Positions 31,983-42,222 are shown, numbered from the stretch's first letter. The stretch: DNA of 64,000 nucleotides from Alistipes indistinctus YIT 12060 (GCF_025144995.1 NZ_CP102250.1:1054001-1118000), one strand, 5' to 3'. Numbers and translations are program-made. Notes: generated by a model from the sequence alone, not told the origin.

Positions 31983-32564
31983 ATGACACACACACTTCCT
32001 CCCCTCCCCTACGCCATGGACGCTCTCGCTCCGAAGATGAGTAAAGAGACTCTCGAATACCACTACGGCAAGCATTTGCAAACCTATATCGATAACCTCA
32101 ACAACCTGATCAAAGGGACGCCTTACGAGAATATGACCCTGGAAGAGATCAGCGTGAAGGCCGACGGCCCGATTTACAACAACGGTGCGCAGGCCTGGAA
32201 CCACGCATTCTTCTTCAACAGCTTCTCCCCGACGCCGAAATCGGCGCCCGAAGGAGCGTTGGCCGAAGCGATCAAACGTGATTTCGGTTCGTTCGACGCC
32301 TTCAAAGAGCAGTTCGGCAAAGCCGCCATCGGCCTGTTCGGATCGGGTTGGACCTGGCTGGCCGCAGATAAAGACGGCAAACTGGTTATCGTATCGGAAT
32401 CGAATGCCGGCAATCCGTTGAAAAAAGGGCTGATCCCGCTGTTGGGCATCGACGTATGGGAGCACTCCTATTACATCGACTACCGCAACCGCCGGGCCGA
32501 CTATGTAAAGAACTTCTGGGACATCGTCGACTGGAAGGTGATCGAAAAACGCTTCAAAAAATAG
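31983..32564 (+). CDS. sodB: Iron (possibly cambialistic) superoxide dismutase
   Basis: Dismutates superoxide to O2 and H2O2 in the cytosol. The 193-residue protein carries the metal ligands His in EYHYGKHLQTY, His in QAWNHAFFF, and Asp/His in DVWEHSYYIDY. Gln before WNH (AQAWNH) and SNAGNPL are iron-type features, though Bacteroidota enzymes of this kind often work with Fe or Mn. The start at 31983 gives the family N-terminus (THTLPPLPYAMDAL). An in-frame ATG at 31944 would add 13 hydrophobic residues and cannot be excluded. The gene is monocistronic with its own terminator. Confidence 0.94.
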   Translation: MTHTLPPLPYAMDALAPKMSKETLEYHYGKHLQTYIDNLNNLIKGTPYENMTLEEISVKADGPIYNNGAQAWNHAFFFNSFSPTPKSAPEGALAEAIKRDFGSFDAFKEQFGKAAIGLFGSGWTWLAADKDGKLVIVSESNAGNPLKKGLIPLLGIDVWEHSYYIDYRNRRADYVKNFWDIVDWKVIEKRFKK

Positions 32565-32571
32565 CTCAATA

Positions 32572-32634
32572 GCGTGGCCCGTTCAGGGGGCCGCAACCCC
32601 TTGTGTCCGAAACCTGAACACACAGTGGCCACGC
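32572..32634 (+). other. Nested inverted repeats after sod, structured RNA candidate
   Basis: Three stems nest within 63 bases starting 7 bases after the sod stop: GCGTGGCC/GGCCACGC (32572-32579 with 32627-32634), GTTCAGG/CCTGAAC (32581-32587 with 32613-32619) and GGGG/CCCC (32587-32590 with 32597-32600, sharing one G). It does not resemble a tRNA or a simple terminator, and a separate terminator follows. Confidence 0.6.
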
Positions 32635-32644
32635 GACGAATGCC

Positions 32645-32670
32645 AAGAGGCGCTCAATCGAGCGCCTCTT
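32645..32670 (+). terminator. Terminator-like hairpin after sod
   Basis: A perfect 11-bp stem (AAGAGGCGCTC/GAGCGCCTCTT) with loop AATC. The U-tail after it is weak (CATGTTT). It may also serve the converging DUF4491 transcript. The rest of the gap to 32907 contains nothing I can call. Confidence 0.7.
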
Positions 32671-32907
32671 CATGTTTCACATCAGCCCTGGTCAGACTGC
32701 CTCGAATTATTGCAGGAAGACATAATATACGGCAACGCAGGCAATACCCGGTTCATCGTTGCGGGAAACAGCAAGAAAAATTCCGTCAAACTACAACCCC
32801 TACAGCATTCTGATCAGGATACCCCCATAAATACAAGATTTAGGAAGGGGCTCTCTCACCGCGAAAATTTGCTCCGGTGCAGTTTACCAGGTCTTGTTGT
32901 ATAGCAG

Positions 32908-33216
32908 CTATTTCACCGGACGTTTCGGATTGCGGGGAAACCAACCTTTGCGCACGCGCTCTTTCTGCTCGAAAAGCTCTTTGATCGTCCACAACGATGA
33001 AAAAGCGAATACGCCAGCCAGCGCAGCGACCAGCACGTTGTCGGTGCAAAGCGACCAGACGATACCACCGATGCCCAATAACAGGAAAATCCACCAGCAT
33101 CCGGTGCCCCAGTAATATTCGGCTTTCACTACAACCGGATGAAACAGGCCGATGATCAGAAATGTCGCGATCCCGATCACGAGACCCAACAAGTGGTATT
33201 GCATCAGAAATTCCAT
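32908..33216 (-). CDS. DUF4491 family membrane protein
   Basis: A 102-residue protein with three hydrophobic segments (LGLVIGIATFLIIGLF, WWIFLLLGIGGIVWSLC, VLVAALAGVFAFSSLWTI) and a basic tail ending in ELFEQKERVRKGWFPRNPKR. The tail and the HPVVVKAEYYWG segment match DUF4491, a Bacteroidota-rich family of unknown function, as I recall it. It begins 12 bases after the dipeptidyl peptidase stop and is probably cotranscribed with it. Confidence 0.85.
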   Translation of the reverse strand: MEFLMQYHLLGLVIGIATFLIIGLFHPVVVKAEYYWGTGCWWIFLLLGIGGIVWSLCTDNVLVAALAGVFAFSSLWTIKELFEQKERVRKGWFPRNPKRPVK

Positions 33217-33228
33217 TGCTTTTCCTGT

Positions 33229-35421
33229 TTAGAGGTTCCGGTGGACAAATTCGATGCAACGTTCCATCAGGTGATTCCGGTAATTGCCCATCGAATGGTT
33301 CCGGTCGGGATAGATATACATCTCGAACGGTTTATCGTGCTGTACCAGACGCGCGACCATTTCGTACGTATTCTGGATATGCACATTGTCGTCGGCCGTG
33401 CCATGCGCGATCAATAGTTTGCCCTTGAGCCGGTCGGCAAAGTTGATCGGCGAGTTGTCGTCGTAACCCGACGGATTTTCATTCGGGTCACCGTTGTAGA
33501 TTTCGGTATAAATCGTATCGTAAAAGCGCCAGGAGGTGACCGGAGCAACCGCAATCGCCATCTTGAACACGTCGTTGCCCTTCAAAATACAGTTCAGCGC
33601 CATAAAACCGCCGTAACTCCATCCGAAAATCCCGATCCGATCCGAATCGATGTAAGGGAGCGCACCCAAATAACGCGCTGCGGCGATCTGGTCTTCCACC
33701 TCATATTTGCCGAGCTGCTTGTACGTGCACTTCTTGAATTCGGATCCGCGAAAACCGGTCCCGCGCCCATCCACACAGGCGACGATATAGCCCTGCTGCA
33801 CAAGTACGTCCTCCCAGCCCATACTCCAGCTGTCGGCCACACGCTGCGAGCCGGGCCCGCTGTACTGCACCATAAAAAGCGGATAGCTCCGGGTCGAATC
33901 GAAATCGGCCGGACGGATCATGTATCCATTGAACTCGATCCCCTCCGGGTTCCGGAATGTAAAAAACTCCTTTTCCGGCACATTCAGTTTCGAAAGCGTA
34001 TTCCTCAACGCAACGTTATCCTCGAGGGTACGCACCAACTTGCCGTCGGCTGCGTGCAGCGTCACGCGGTTCGGCGTCGAGACATTCGAAAAATAGCTGA
34101 TAAAATAACGGAACCCGCGCGAGGGAGCGACCGAGTAGGTACCGCTGCCGTCCGTCAGCCGGCGTTTATCCTTGCCGTTGAGCCTGATGCTGTAAAGGTC
34201 CCGCTTCAAGGGCGAAGTTTCGGTCGAAAGGTAATAGACCCGGTCGCCTTCGATCCCGGCCAGAGCGGTAACCTCCCAATCACCGGAAGTGATCCGGTTC
34301 AGGAATCCTGTCTCCGCACTATATAAATAAAGGTGCGTAAACCCGTCTTTTTCGCTGCGCACCACGAACCGCTCCCCATCGGGAAGGAATGTAACGCACT
34401 CGTCATCGACCCGCTCGACATACCGCGGATCACGCTCATCGTAAATCACCCGGGCAGATACGACTCCGGCATCCGTCCCCGCACCTGCTGCCAGGGCCGC
34501 CGCATCGCACAGCAACAGTTCGAAATGGTTTTGCGAACGGTTCAGCCGGTAGACGAGCAAACCTCCGGCGGGCGTCCATTTGACCCGCGGAATATACTGG
34601 TCGGTCTCTTTCCCGGTGTCGATGCGGCTGCGCCGGCCGCTTTCCAGATTGTAGTTGTATACTTCGACGATCGAATTTTGTTCGCCCGCCTTGGGATATT
34701 TGAACGAATAGTTCTCCGGATACAAGTCCCCTTCGAAACGGTTCATGTTGTACTCCCTGACCCGGCTCTCGTCGAACCGCATCCACGCCAGGTTCTTTCC
34801 GTCGGGAGACCAGGCGAATGCGCGTGAAAAGCCGAACTCCTCTTCGTATACCCAGTCCGGAATGCCGTTGATGATGTGGTTGAACAGACCGTCCGAGGTA
34901 ATTTGCCGCTCGGATCCGGTAGCCAGATCGACCACGTACAGATTATTCCCACGCACAAATGCGAGGCGCGTGGCATCGGGCGAAAATTGCGCCACCTGCT
35001 GCGGCCCGCCCGCCGAAAGCCGGATCAACCGGTCTTCTTCCCGGTCGTAGATCCAATACTCGGCAGTAAACGACCGGCGGTAGATCGGTTTTACCTCCGT
35101 AGTCAGCAAAATACGGCGTTCATCCGAACTGAATGCATAATCGGTGAACGGCAATACCGGTTGCTGTTGTTTGCTGTCGAACACCACAGCGGTCTGCTCT
35201 CCGGTCCCATAGCTGAATTCGAGGATTTTCCCGTCGCTCATGGTCGTGTAATGCTCTCCGTCGTTCATGCTGCGTACGCCCTGTACGGTGCGGGGTACGA
35301 AAATCCCCTGCTTCATGTCGTCGTAACCGAACCGTCCCGCTCCGGCAACGGGAGCCGCCGAGGAGCAGGTAACCGCCGAACAGAGGGTGAGCGCCATAGC
35401 CATCGTTTTTATGTTTTTCAT
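33229..35421 (-). CDS. Dipeptidyl peptidase IV, S9 serine protease
   Basis: Removes Xaa-Pro (or Xaa-Ala) dipeptides from peptide N-termini, probably in the periplasm. The ~730-residue protein has an N-terminal signal peptide (MKNIKTMAMALTLCSAVTCSSA), a beta-propeller (about 60-470) containing DWVYEEEFGF with the substrate-amine-binding Glu pair, and an alpha/beta-hydrolase domain with Ser in FGWSYGGFM, Asp in HGTADDNVH and His in PDRNHSMG. The start at 35421 was chosen over 35445 because the signal peptide begins there. nadC lies 44 bases upstream on the same strand. Confidence 0.95.
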   Translation of the reverse strand: MKNIKTMAMALTLCSAVTCSSAAPVAGAGRFGYDDMKQGIFVPRTVQGVRSMNDGEHYTTMSDGKILEFSYGTGEQTAVVFDSKQQQPVLPFTDYAFSSDERRILLTTEVKPIYRRSFTAEYWIYDREEDRLIRLSAGGPQQVAQFSPDATRLAFVRGNNLYVVDLATGSERQITSDGLFNHIINGIPDWVYEEEFGFSRAFAWSPDGKNLAWMRFDESRVREYNMNRFEGDLYPENYSFKYPKAGEQNSIVEVYNYNLESGRRSRIDTGKETDQYIPRVKWTPAGGLLVYRLNRSQNHFELLLCDAAALAAGAGTDAGVVSARVIYDERDPRYVERVDDECVTFLPDGERFVVRSEKDGFTHLYLYSAETGFLNRITSGDWEVTALAGIEGDRVYYLSTETSPLKRDLYSIRLNGKDKRRLTDGSGTYSVAPSRGFRYFISYFSNVSTPNRVTLHAADGKLVRTLEDNVALRNTLSKLNVPEKEFFTFRNPEGIEFNGYMIRPADFDSTRSYPLFMVQYSGPGSQRVADSWSMGWEDVLVQQGYIVACVDGRGTGFRGSEFKKCTYKQLGKYEVEDQIAAARYLGALPYIDSDRIGIFGWSYGGFMALNCILKGNDVFKMAIAVAPVTSWRFYDTIYTEIYNGDPNENPSGYDDNSPINFADRLKGKLLIAHGTADDNVHIQNTYEMVARLVQHDKPFEMYIYPDRNHSMGNYRNHLMERCIEFVHRNL

Positions 35422-35465
35422 ACCGTCGTTTCGATCTTGATCCATGCATTACCCCTTCAGGAATC

Positions 35466-36326
35466 CTAACACGCCTTCAGGCTCAGGTCGAGGCTTTTGA
35501 TCTGGTGCGTCAGCGCGCCAACCGAGATAAAATCAACGCCGCACTCGGCGTACTCACGCAGATTCTTAAGCGTAATTCCCCCGGACGATTCGATCTCGGC
35601 CCGGCCGCCGATCAGTTTTACCGCTTCACGCGTCAATTCAGGGGTGAAATTGTCCAACATGATCCGGTCGCAACCGCCCGCAGCGAACACGTCGCGGATA
35701 TCGTCCAGCGAACGGACCTCCACCTCGATCGGAATATCCTTGCCTTTCTCCTTCAGATATTCGCGCGTCAGCGGGATCGCCTTGAGGATACCACCGGCAA
35801 AGTCGATATGATTATCCTTAAGGATCACCATGTCGAACAGACCCATGCGGTGGTTTTCGCCTCCGCCCAACTTGACAGCGATCTTATCCAACACACGCAT
35901 CCCCGGCGTCGTTTTGCGCGTATCGAGCACTTTGGTCTTCAACCCCTCGAGCTCTTTCACATAAACGGCCGTCTGTGTCGCCACGCCGCTCATACGTTGC
36001 ATGATGTTGAGCAAGATCCGTTCAGCCTGCAGCAGCGAGATCAATCGTCCCTCGACGTAAAAGGCAATATCTCCGGGTTTGATCCGGGTCCCGTCCTCCA
36101 GGAGCTGCTCGAATTTCACCTCAGGATCCAGGCGCCGCAGCACCCGCCGGGCGACTTCAACGCCGGCCAAAATACCGTCCTGTTTCACCAGCAGTTTCAT
36201 CCGTCCGCGCTGGTCATGCGGAATACAGGCCAGCGACGAATGGTCGCCGTCGCCGATATCCTCCCGGATCGCCAGCTCAATCAATTCATCGACGAAGGGA
36301 ATATACTCTTCTTTCATAATGCTCAT
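35466..36326 (-). CDS. nadC: Quinolinate phosphoribosyltransferase
   Basis: Converts quinolinate and PRPP to nicotinate mononucleotide in NAD synthesis. At 286 residues the length is normal. Features: REDIGDGDHSSLA at the N-terminus, ERILLNIMQRMSGVAT, LDTRKTTPGMRVLDKIAVKLGGGENHRMGLFDMVILKDNHI (PRPP and quinolinate site), EVEVRSLDD, MLDNFTPE and ESSGGITLKNLREYAECGVDFISVGALTH. An alternative ATG at 36317 is equally plausible. A promoter box lies 49 bases upstream. nadA and nadB are not in the window. Confidence 0.96.
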   Translation of the reverse strand: MSIMKEEYIPFVDELIELAIREDIGDGDHSSLACIPHDQRGRMKLLVKQDGILAGVEVARRVLRRLDPEVKFEQLLEDGTRIKPGDIAFYVEGRLISLLQAERILLNIMQRMSGVATQTAVYVKELEGLKTKVLDTRKTTPGMRVLDKIAVKLGGGENHRMGLFDMVILKDNHIDFAGGILKAIPLTREYLKEKGKDIPIEVEVRSLDDIRDVFAAGGCDRIMLDNFTPELTREAVKLIGGRAEIESSGGITLKNLREYAECGVDFISVGALTHQIKSLDLSLKAC

Positions 36327-36374
36327 GTTTTAACCGGACAGCGCATACTGTCGCAATTACAATCGAATTTCGTA

Positions 36375-36404
36375 CAAAGTTAAACAAAGTGGCGGCAATT
36401 CAAA
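36375..36404 (-). promoter_or_regulatory. nadC: Putative nadC promoter
   Basis: The minus strand reads TTTG (36404-36401), 18 bases, then TAACTTTG (36382-36375). The spacer is one base shorter than the usual 19-21. Confidence 0.6.
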
Positions 36405-36742
36405 AGCAGGACTTTCCGATTTGCACGCCTTACAATCCGGCAGTTCATACAAGTTTTTGCTTACAATTTACAACACATATTCTTTTCCCCACTTACGATT
36501 AGCTTACAAACCGCTTAAATTTGCATATTTTCAAGCATAATTTGTACTTTTACAGAGAATTTTTAACATCAATTACAAATCGGATTACTTTTGTCATTGT
36601 GTTTAAAACAAATATAAACAACTGACACACAATAATAAAAGTGCAACCTTAAAAGTTTGAGCATCATAGGTACCCGAAAAACTTTCATTCTATCAGCTGC
36701 TATCCCGATTTATTTTGTAAAAAAAGAACCGAACCACACGAC
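36405..36742. other. AT-rich divergent region between nadC and ilvD
   Basis: A long AT-rich spacer unlike the surrounding GC-rich genes. On the plus strand it has two exact TAnnTTTG boxes, TAAATTTG at 36516-36523 and TACTTTTG at 36586-36593, either of which could start ilvD transcription. Neither has a TTTG at the consensus distance. The predicted leader is 140-210 bases, without a terminator hairpin. Confidence 0.5.
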
Positions 36743-38554
36743 ATGAAACCACTCAGAAGCGATATAACCACCCGGGGCCGCCGCATGGCCGGGGCCCGCA
36801 GTCTTTGGAGGGCGAACGGCATGAAGGACGAGCAGATGGGTCGTCCGGTCATTGCGATCGTCAATTCGTTCACGCAATTCGTCCCGGGACACGTCCACCT
36901 GCATGAAATCGGCCAGCAAATTAAGGAGTGGATCGCCGAAGAGGGTTGCTTCGCCGCAGAGTTCAATACGATCGCCATCGACGACGGAATCGCGATGGGC
37001 CACGACGGGATGCTCTATTCGCTCCCTTCACGCGAACTGATCGCGGACAGCGTCGAGTACATGTGCAACGCACACAAAGCCGACGCAATGATCTGCATCT
37101 CGAACTGCGACAAAATCACCCCCGGCATGCTGATGGCAGCCATGCGGCTCAACATCCCGGCAGTATTCGTCTCCGGAGGACCGATGGAGGCCGGACGTAC
37201 AGCGGGAAAAGCCTACGACCTGATCGACGCAATGGTCAAGGGGGCCGACGATACAGTTTCCGAACAGGAATTAGCCGCGGTCGAGCATTCCGCCTGCCCG
37301 ACCTGCGGCTCCTGTTCAGGAATGTTCACGGCCAATTCGATGAACTGCCTGACCGAAGCGCTCGGCCTTTCGCTGCCCGGCAACGGAACGATCCTCGCCA
37401 CGCATGCGGCTCGTACCGACCTGTTCCGCAAAGCGGCCAAACTGATCGTCAAAAACGCGAACGAATACTATTTCAACGATAACGACGCCGTACTGCCCCG
37501 TTCGATCGCCACGCGGAAAGCATTCCTGAACGCCATGTCGATGGACATCGCGATGGGCGGTTCGTCGAACACGGTTCTGCACCTGCTGGCCATAGCGCAG
37601 GAGGCGGGCGTGGAATTCACGATGAAAGACATCGACGCGCTCTCGCGCCGGGTGCCGGTCATCTGCAAGGTCGCGCCGAATTCCCACCACCACATCGAAG
37701 ACGTAAACCGTGCGGGAGGGATTATGGCGATCCTCGGCGAACTCGACCGCGCGGGACTGCTCGACACCTCGGTGCACCGAATCGATTATCCCGACCTGAA
37801 AAGTGCAATCGCCGCAAACGACATCCTCTCGGCTACTGCGTCGGAGGAGGCCAAAGCACGCGCGCTGGCAGCGCCCGGCGGCAAATTCAACCTGGAACTC
37901 GGTTCGCAGGACAATACCTACCCCGAGGCCGATACCGACCGTAAACAGGGCTGCATCCGCGACATGGAGCACCCCTATCTCAAGGACGGGGGGTTGGCCG
38001 TGCTGTTCGGCAACTTGGCCGAAGACGGCTGCATCGTCAAAACGGCCGGCGTAGACGCATCGATCCTCCGTTTCGAGGGCAAAGCCCGCGTATTCGAATC
38101 ACAGGAAGAAGCATGCGAAGGAATCCTCTCAGGCAAGGTTAAAGCCGGCGACGTGGTGATTATCCGCTACGAAGGCCCCAAAGGGGGCCCCGGTATGCAG
38201 GAGATGCTCTACCCCACCTCCTACCTGAAAAGCATCAAAATCGACAAGCAGTGCGCACTGGTGACCGACGGCCGTTTCTCGGGAGGCACCTCGGGCTTGT
38301 CGATCGGACACGTATCGCCGGAAGCAGCCGCCGGAGGCAACATCGCACTTGTCCGCAACGATGATCCCATCCTGATCGACATTCCCAACCGCACGATCCG
38401 CATCGACCTTCCGGACAAAGAGTTGCTACAGCGCCGCAAAGAAATTGTCCGCTTCGAACCCGAAGGACGCGAACGAGTCGTCAGCAAGGCCCTAAGGGCC
38501 TACGCTAGCCAGGTCACTTCGGCCGACCGCGGCGGCGTCCGGGAAATTCGCTGA
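36743..38554 (+). CDS. ilvD: Dihydroxy-acid dehydratase
   Basis: Fe-S dehydratase making the 2-keto acid precursors of valine and isoleucine. The 603-residue protein has [34 protein letters not shown] and [19 protein letters not shown], with Cys residues for cluster binding. Further along are [16 protein letters not shown], the C-terminal [12 protein letters not shown] and [23 protein letters not shown]. It is the first gene of ilvD-ilvB-ilvN-ilvC. A 216-base spacer without any gene separates it from ilvB. Confidence 0.97.
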   Translation: MKPLRSDITTRGRRMAGARSLWRANGMKDEQMGRPVIAIVNSFTQFVPGHVHLHEIGQQIKEWIAEEGCFAAEFNTIAIDDGIAMGHDGMLYSLPSRELIADSVEYMCNAHKADAMICISNCDKITPGMLMAAMRLNIPAVFVSGGPMEAGRTAGKAYDLIDAMVKGADDTVSEQELAAVEHSACPTCGSCSGMFTANSMNCLTEALGLSLPGNGTILATHAARTDLFRKAAKLIVKNANEYYFNDNDAVLPRSIATRKAFLNAMSMDIAMGGSSNTVLHLLAIAQEAGVEFTMKDIDALSRRVPVICKVAPNSHHHIEDVNRAGGIMAILGELDRAGLLDTSVHRIDYPDLKSAIAANDILSATASEEAKARALAAPGGKFNLELGSQDNTYPEADTDRKQGCIRDMEHPYLKDGGLAVLFGNLAEDGCIVKTAGVDASILRFEGKARVFESQEEACEGILSGKVKAGDVVIIRYEGPKGGPGMQEMLYPTSYLKSIKIDKQCALVTDGRFSGGTSGLSIGHVSPEAAAGGNIALVRNDDPILIDIPNRTIRIDLPDKELLQRRKEIVRFEPEGRERVVSKALRAYASQVTSADRGGVREIR

Positions 38555-38770
38555 GCGCTTCACACCTGCGGGCTACTCCCCTCCCGTCCCCGGAAACACT
38601 CCGAAAACTTACCGGTACAAATTACAGCCAAGCCGTCCCGGTTGGTGCTAAAGGTATTTTGCCACTGTCCCGGACCTGCCAGACTGGCTGTCCAAACACC
38701 CTGAAGCCGGAACTCTCCCAGAGCTGAAAAGTTGTACGGAAAAGATTAGAATAAAAAGGAGATCAACATT

Positions 38771-40489
38771 TTGAAACAGTATGCAGATATGTCGAACCCA
38801 CACAAGGTAAAAGGAGCGGAAGCTCTGCTGTTATCGCTGTTGGCCGAAGGCACCGATACGCTCTTCGGCTACCCCGGAGGTGCCATCATTCCGGTATACG
38901 ATCACCTCTACGGCTATACCGACCGGCTGCACCATATCCTGACGCGCCACGAGCAGGGTGCGGTACATGCCGCGCAAGGTTACGCACGGGCTACGGGCCG
39001 GGTCGGTGTCTGCATGGCCACTTCGGGCCCCGGCGCCACGAACCTGGTCACCGGCATTGCCGACGCCATGATCGATTCGACGCCGCTGGTCTGCATTACG
39101 GCCCAGGTCGCAGCCGCTGCATTGGGTTCCGACGCTTTCCAGGAAGCCGACATCATCAGCATGACCATGCCCGTCACGAAATGGAATTTCCAGATTACCC
39201 GTGCGGAAGAGATTCCGGGAGCGATCGCCAAAGCCTTTTACATCGCCCGGTCAGGCCGTCCCGGCCCCGTAGTGATCGATTTCACGAAAAATGCGCAGAA
39301 CGAAGATATGGTTTTCAGTTACACGCCCTGCGACTACCTGCGCAGCTACCAGCCGACGCCACCGCTGCAAGCCGCTGACATCACGCAGGCGGTAGAGATG
39401 GTCAATGCGGCTGAAAAACCCTTGCTGCTGGTCGGACAGGGAGTCAAACTCTCCGGCGGGGAACGGGCCGTGATCGCACTGGCCGAAAAAGGGGGAATCC
39501 CGATGGCGGAAACACTGATGGGCATTTCAGCGGTACCCAACGCCCATCCGCTTTTCGTCGGCAACCTAGGCATGCACGGCAACCTAGCTGCCAACGAAAT
39601 GACCCAGCAAAGCGACCTGATCGTCGCCGTGGGCATGCGTTTCAGCGACCGCGTGACGGGAGACGTCAAGAGTTATGCTCCCCATGCCCGGATCATACAT
39701 ATCGACATCGATCCGGCGGAACTGAATAAAAACATTCCTGTCGCGCTGGCCGTCCATGCCGATGCGAAAGAAGCCCTCGAGGCCATGCTGCCCGGCATCC
39801 GGTACAAAGAACGCACGCAGTGGCTCGCCCTCGCAACCGCCAAACGGCGCGAGGAAGACGATACGGTCGTTCGCCATGACATGCACCCCCGGGGCGACGG
39901 CATCACGATGTGCCAGGCCGTGAGCGCACTGGCCGACGCCGAACACGGCGATGCCGTCATTGTCACCGACGTGGGGCAAAACCAAATGTTCGGGGCACGC
40001 TACTCGCGCTTCAACTCCACGCGCAGCTTCATCACCTCGGGTGGCCTCGGCACGATGGGGTTCGGGCTGCCCGCAGCCATCGGGGCAAAGCTCGGCATGC
40101 CCGGGCGGGAGGTGGTGGCCATCCTCGGCGACGGAGGTTTCCAGATGACGATACAGGAGTTGGGGACGATCAAACAGGAACAATTGGGCCTGAAAATCGT
40201 CGTGCTGAACAACTCCTATCTGGGTATGGTCCGTCAGTGGCAGCAACTTTTCCATGACCGCCGCTATTCGTTCACCCCGATGGACAATCCGGATTTCACG
40301 ATGATCGCGTCGGCTTACGGCATTCCCGCCGACCGGGTCAGCGACCCGGCGGAACTCCCGGGCGCAATGCGCAAACTGGCCGACGCTCCGGGCCCCTATT
40401 TCCTCGAAGTGGTCGTCCGCCCCGAAGAGAACGTATTCCCGATGGTACCCGCAGGAGAATCGCTGTCAAACGTCATGTGCAAAGAGTAA
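38771..40489 (+). CDS. ilvB: Acetolactate synthase, large catalytic subunit
   Basis: ThDP-dependent condensation of pyruvate to acetolactate or acetohydroxybutyrate. The 572-residue protein has the catalytic Glu region RHEQGAVHAAQGYARATGRVG, the FAD-type middle domain, and the ThDP motif GDGGFQMTIQELGTIKQE ending in NN. The start is TTG at 38771, chosen because AAGGAG sits 8 bases before it. An in-frame ATG at 38789 lacks such a site but gives a more usual N-terminus (SNPHKVKGAEALL), so either is possible. The regulatory subunit follows 4 bases after the stop. Confidence 0.95.
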   Translation: MKQYADMSNPHKVKGAEALLLSLLAEGTDTLFGYPGGAIIPVYDHLYGYTDRLHHILTRHEQGAVHAAQGYARATGRVGVCMATSGPGATNLVTGIADAMIDSTPLVCITAQVAAAALGSDAFQEADIISMTMPVTKWNFQITRAEEIPGAIAKAFYIARSGRPGPVVIDFTKNAQNEDMVFSYTPCDYLRSYQPTPPLQAADITQAVEMVNAAEKPLLLVGQGVKLSGGERAVIALAEKGGIPMAETLMGISAVPNAHPLFVGNLGMHGNLAANEMTQQSDLIVAVGMRFSDRVTGDVKSYAPHARIIHIDIDPAELNKNIPVALAVHADAKEALEAMLPGIRYKERTQWLALATAKRREEDDTVVRHDMHPRGDGITMCQAVSALADAEHGDAVIVTDVGQNQMFGARYSRFNSTRSFITSGGLGTMGFGLPAAIGAKLGMPGREVVAILGDGGFQMTIQELGTIKQEQLGLKIVVLNNSYLGMVRQWQQLFHDRRYSFTPMDNPDFTMIASAYGIPADRVSDPAELPGAMRKLADAPGPYFLEVVVRPEENVFPMVPAGESLSNVMCKE

Positions 40490-40493
40490 AGTT

Positions 40494-41009
40494 ATGGAAC
40501 AGGAATATATCGTCATCGCTTTCACGGAGAATCAAATCGGTGTACTGAACCGCATCACGGGGCTTTACCTGCGCCGCAAAATCAACATCGAGAGCCTGAA
40601 AGTCTCGGAAAGCTCGATCAAGGGGATTAGTATGTTCGTTATTTCGGCTTTCACGACCCACGAGATCATCGAACGGCTCGTCAAGCAACTGCGCAATATT
40701 ATCGACGTCATTCAGGTGGAGTTCTATTCCAACGAAGAGTTGATCACCCAGGAAATCGCCCTGTATAAAATCTCGGCTGAAATTCTGCGGCAAAGCGACA
40801 CGGTAGACCGAATCATCCGGCAATGGAACGCCCGTTTCATCGAAATCAATCCCGCATACGTGGTGGTCGAGAAAACCGGGACGCGCGAAGAGATCGACCG
40901 CATGAGGGAAACGCTCGCAGAGGAGAAGCTGCTCGACGAATTCACACGCTCGGGCAGCGTCGTGCTGCACCGCGAATCGGTGGAAGAGAAACTGCAGGGG
41001 AAAATATAG
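40494..41009 (+). CDS. ilvN: Acetolactate synthase, small regulatory subunit
   Basis: Binds valine through an ACT domain and activates the large subunit. The 171-residue protein begins with YIVIAFTENQIGVLNRITGLYLRRKINIESL, the ACT beta-alpha-beta unit, and continues with the ALS_SS C-terminal domain. The 4-base gap to ilvB suggests translational coupling and one-to-one supply of subunits. Family alternatives are remote. Confidence 0.95.
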   Translation: MEQEYIVIAFTENQIGVLNRITGLYLRRKINIESLKVSESSIKGISMFVISAFTTHEIIERLVKQLRNIIDVIQVEFYSNEELITQEIALYKISAEILRQSDTVDRIIRQWNARFIEINPAYVVVEKTGTREEIDRMRETLAEEKLLDEFTRSGSVVLHRESVEEKLQGKI

Positions 41010-41172
41010 GATATACAAACCCGGCAAGAGTGCACACCGATTCGATCCGGTATCTCCGGCTGCTTGCAAACGGATGCCGCTGCGTTTCCGGCAAGCAGAC
41101 AGGGGAACGGGACCATTTAAAGTCTGGACAAACAAAGAAATAAACCAACTGTAAGATTAAATCTGAAAAATC

Positions 41173-42222
41173 ATGGCAAAAATGAATTTCGGCGGCGTCG
41201 AGGAGAACGTTGTCACCCGCGAAGAGTTTCCGTTGAGCAAAGCGCTCGAAGTGCTTAAGGGCGAGACCATCGCCGTCATCGGCTACGGCGTTCAGGGACC
41301 GGGACAGTCGCTGAACCTGAAGGATAACGGTTTCAATGTGATCGTCGGCCAGCGCAAAAATTCGAAAACCTGGGACAAAGCTATCGCAGACGGCTGGGTT
41401 CCCGGGGAAACGCTTTTCGAAATCGAAGAGGCCTGCCAGCGGGCTACCATCATTCAATACCTGCTGTCGGACGCTGCCCAGATCGCCGTATGGCCTACTA
41501 TCAAAAAGCACCTGACCGCCGGGAAAGCGCTCTATTTTTCACACGGCTTCGGCGCTACCTACTCCGAACGCACCGGCATCATCCCGCCGAAAGATATCGA
41601 TGTCATCATGATCGCCCCGAAAGGTTCGGGTACCTCGCTGCGCCGGCTCTTCCTCGAAGGGCGCGGGCTGAACTCCAGCTATGCGATCCTGCAGGACGCT
41701 ACCGGCAAAGCCTGGGATCGTGTCATCGCATTGGGTATCGGCGTAGGGTCGGGGTACCTGTTCGAAACTACGTTCAAAAAAGAAGTTTACTCCGACCTGA
41801 CCGGTGAACGCGGTACGCTGATGGGCGCTATTCAGGGGATTTTCGCGGCACAATACCAAGTACTGCGCGAAAACGGACACACTCCTTCCGAAGCGTTCAA
41901 CGAAACAGTCGAAGAGCTCACCCAGAGCCTGATGCCGCTGGTTGCTGAAAACGGTATGGACTGGATGTATGCGAACTGCTCGACTACTGCACAGCGCGGG
42001 GCGCTCGACTGGTGGAAACCGTTCCGCGATGCAACGTTGCCGGTATTCAAAAAGCTATACGCCGAAGTGGCTGCCGGCAATGAAGCCCAGCGTTCGATCG
42101 ACAGCAACAGCAAGACAGACTACCGCGAAAAACTCGATGCCGAACTCAAAGAGATGCGTGAAAGCGAAATGTGGCAGGCCGGTGCGACGGTGCGCAACCT
42201 GCGTCCCGAACGCAACAAGTAA
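41173..42222 (+). CDS. ilvC: Ketol-acid reductoisomerase
   Basis: NADPH-dependent isomerisation and reduction of acetolactate to dihydroxyisovalerate. The 349-residue class I enzyme has the Rossmann loop VIGYGVQGPGQSLNLKDNG, IVGQRKNSKTWDKA (NADPH phosphate site), KGSGTSLRRLFLEGRG, GVGSGYLFETTFKKEVYSDLTGERGTLMG (acidic Mg2+ ligands) and a C-terminal knotted domain. It is the last gene of the ilv operon, 163 bases after ilvN. A strong terminator follows. Confidence 0.97.
   Translation: MAKMNFGGVEENVVTREEFPLSKALEVLKGETIAVIGYGVQGPGQSLNLKDNGFNVIVGQRKNSKTWDKAIADGWVPGETLFEIEEACQRATIIQYLLSDAAQIAVWPTIKKHLTAGKALYFSHGFGATYSERTGIIPPKDIDVIMIAPKGSGTSLRRLFLEGRGLNSSYAILQDATGKAWDRVIALGIGVGSGYLFETTFKKEVYSDLTGERGTLMGAIQGIFAAQYQVLRENGHTPSEAFNETVEELTQSLMPLVAENGMDWMYANCSTTAQRGALDWWKPFRDATLPVFKKLYAEVAAGNEAQRSIDSNSKTDYREKLDAELKEMRESEMWQAGATVRNLRPERNK

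Noticed and set aside
36650-36744. Ile-rich translated stretch ending in a TGA that overlaps the ilvD ATG, considered as an ilv leader peptide
   Set aside because: Only a TTG start is available, Ile codons are scattered, and there is no terminator or antiterminator hairpin before ilvD.
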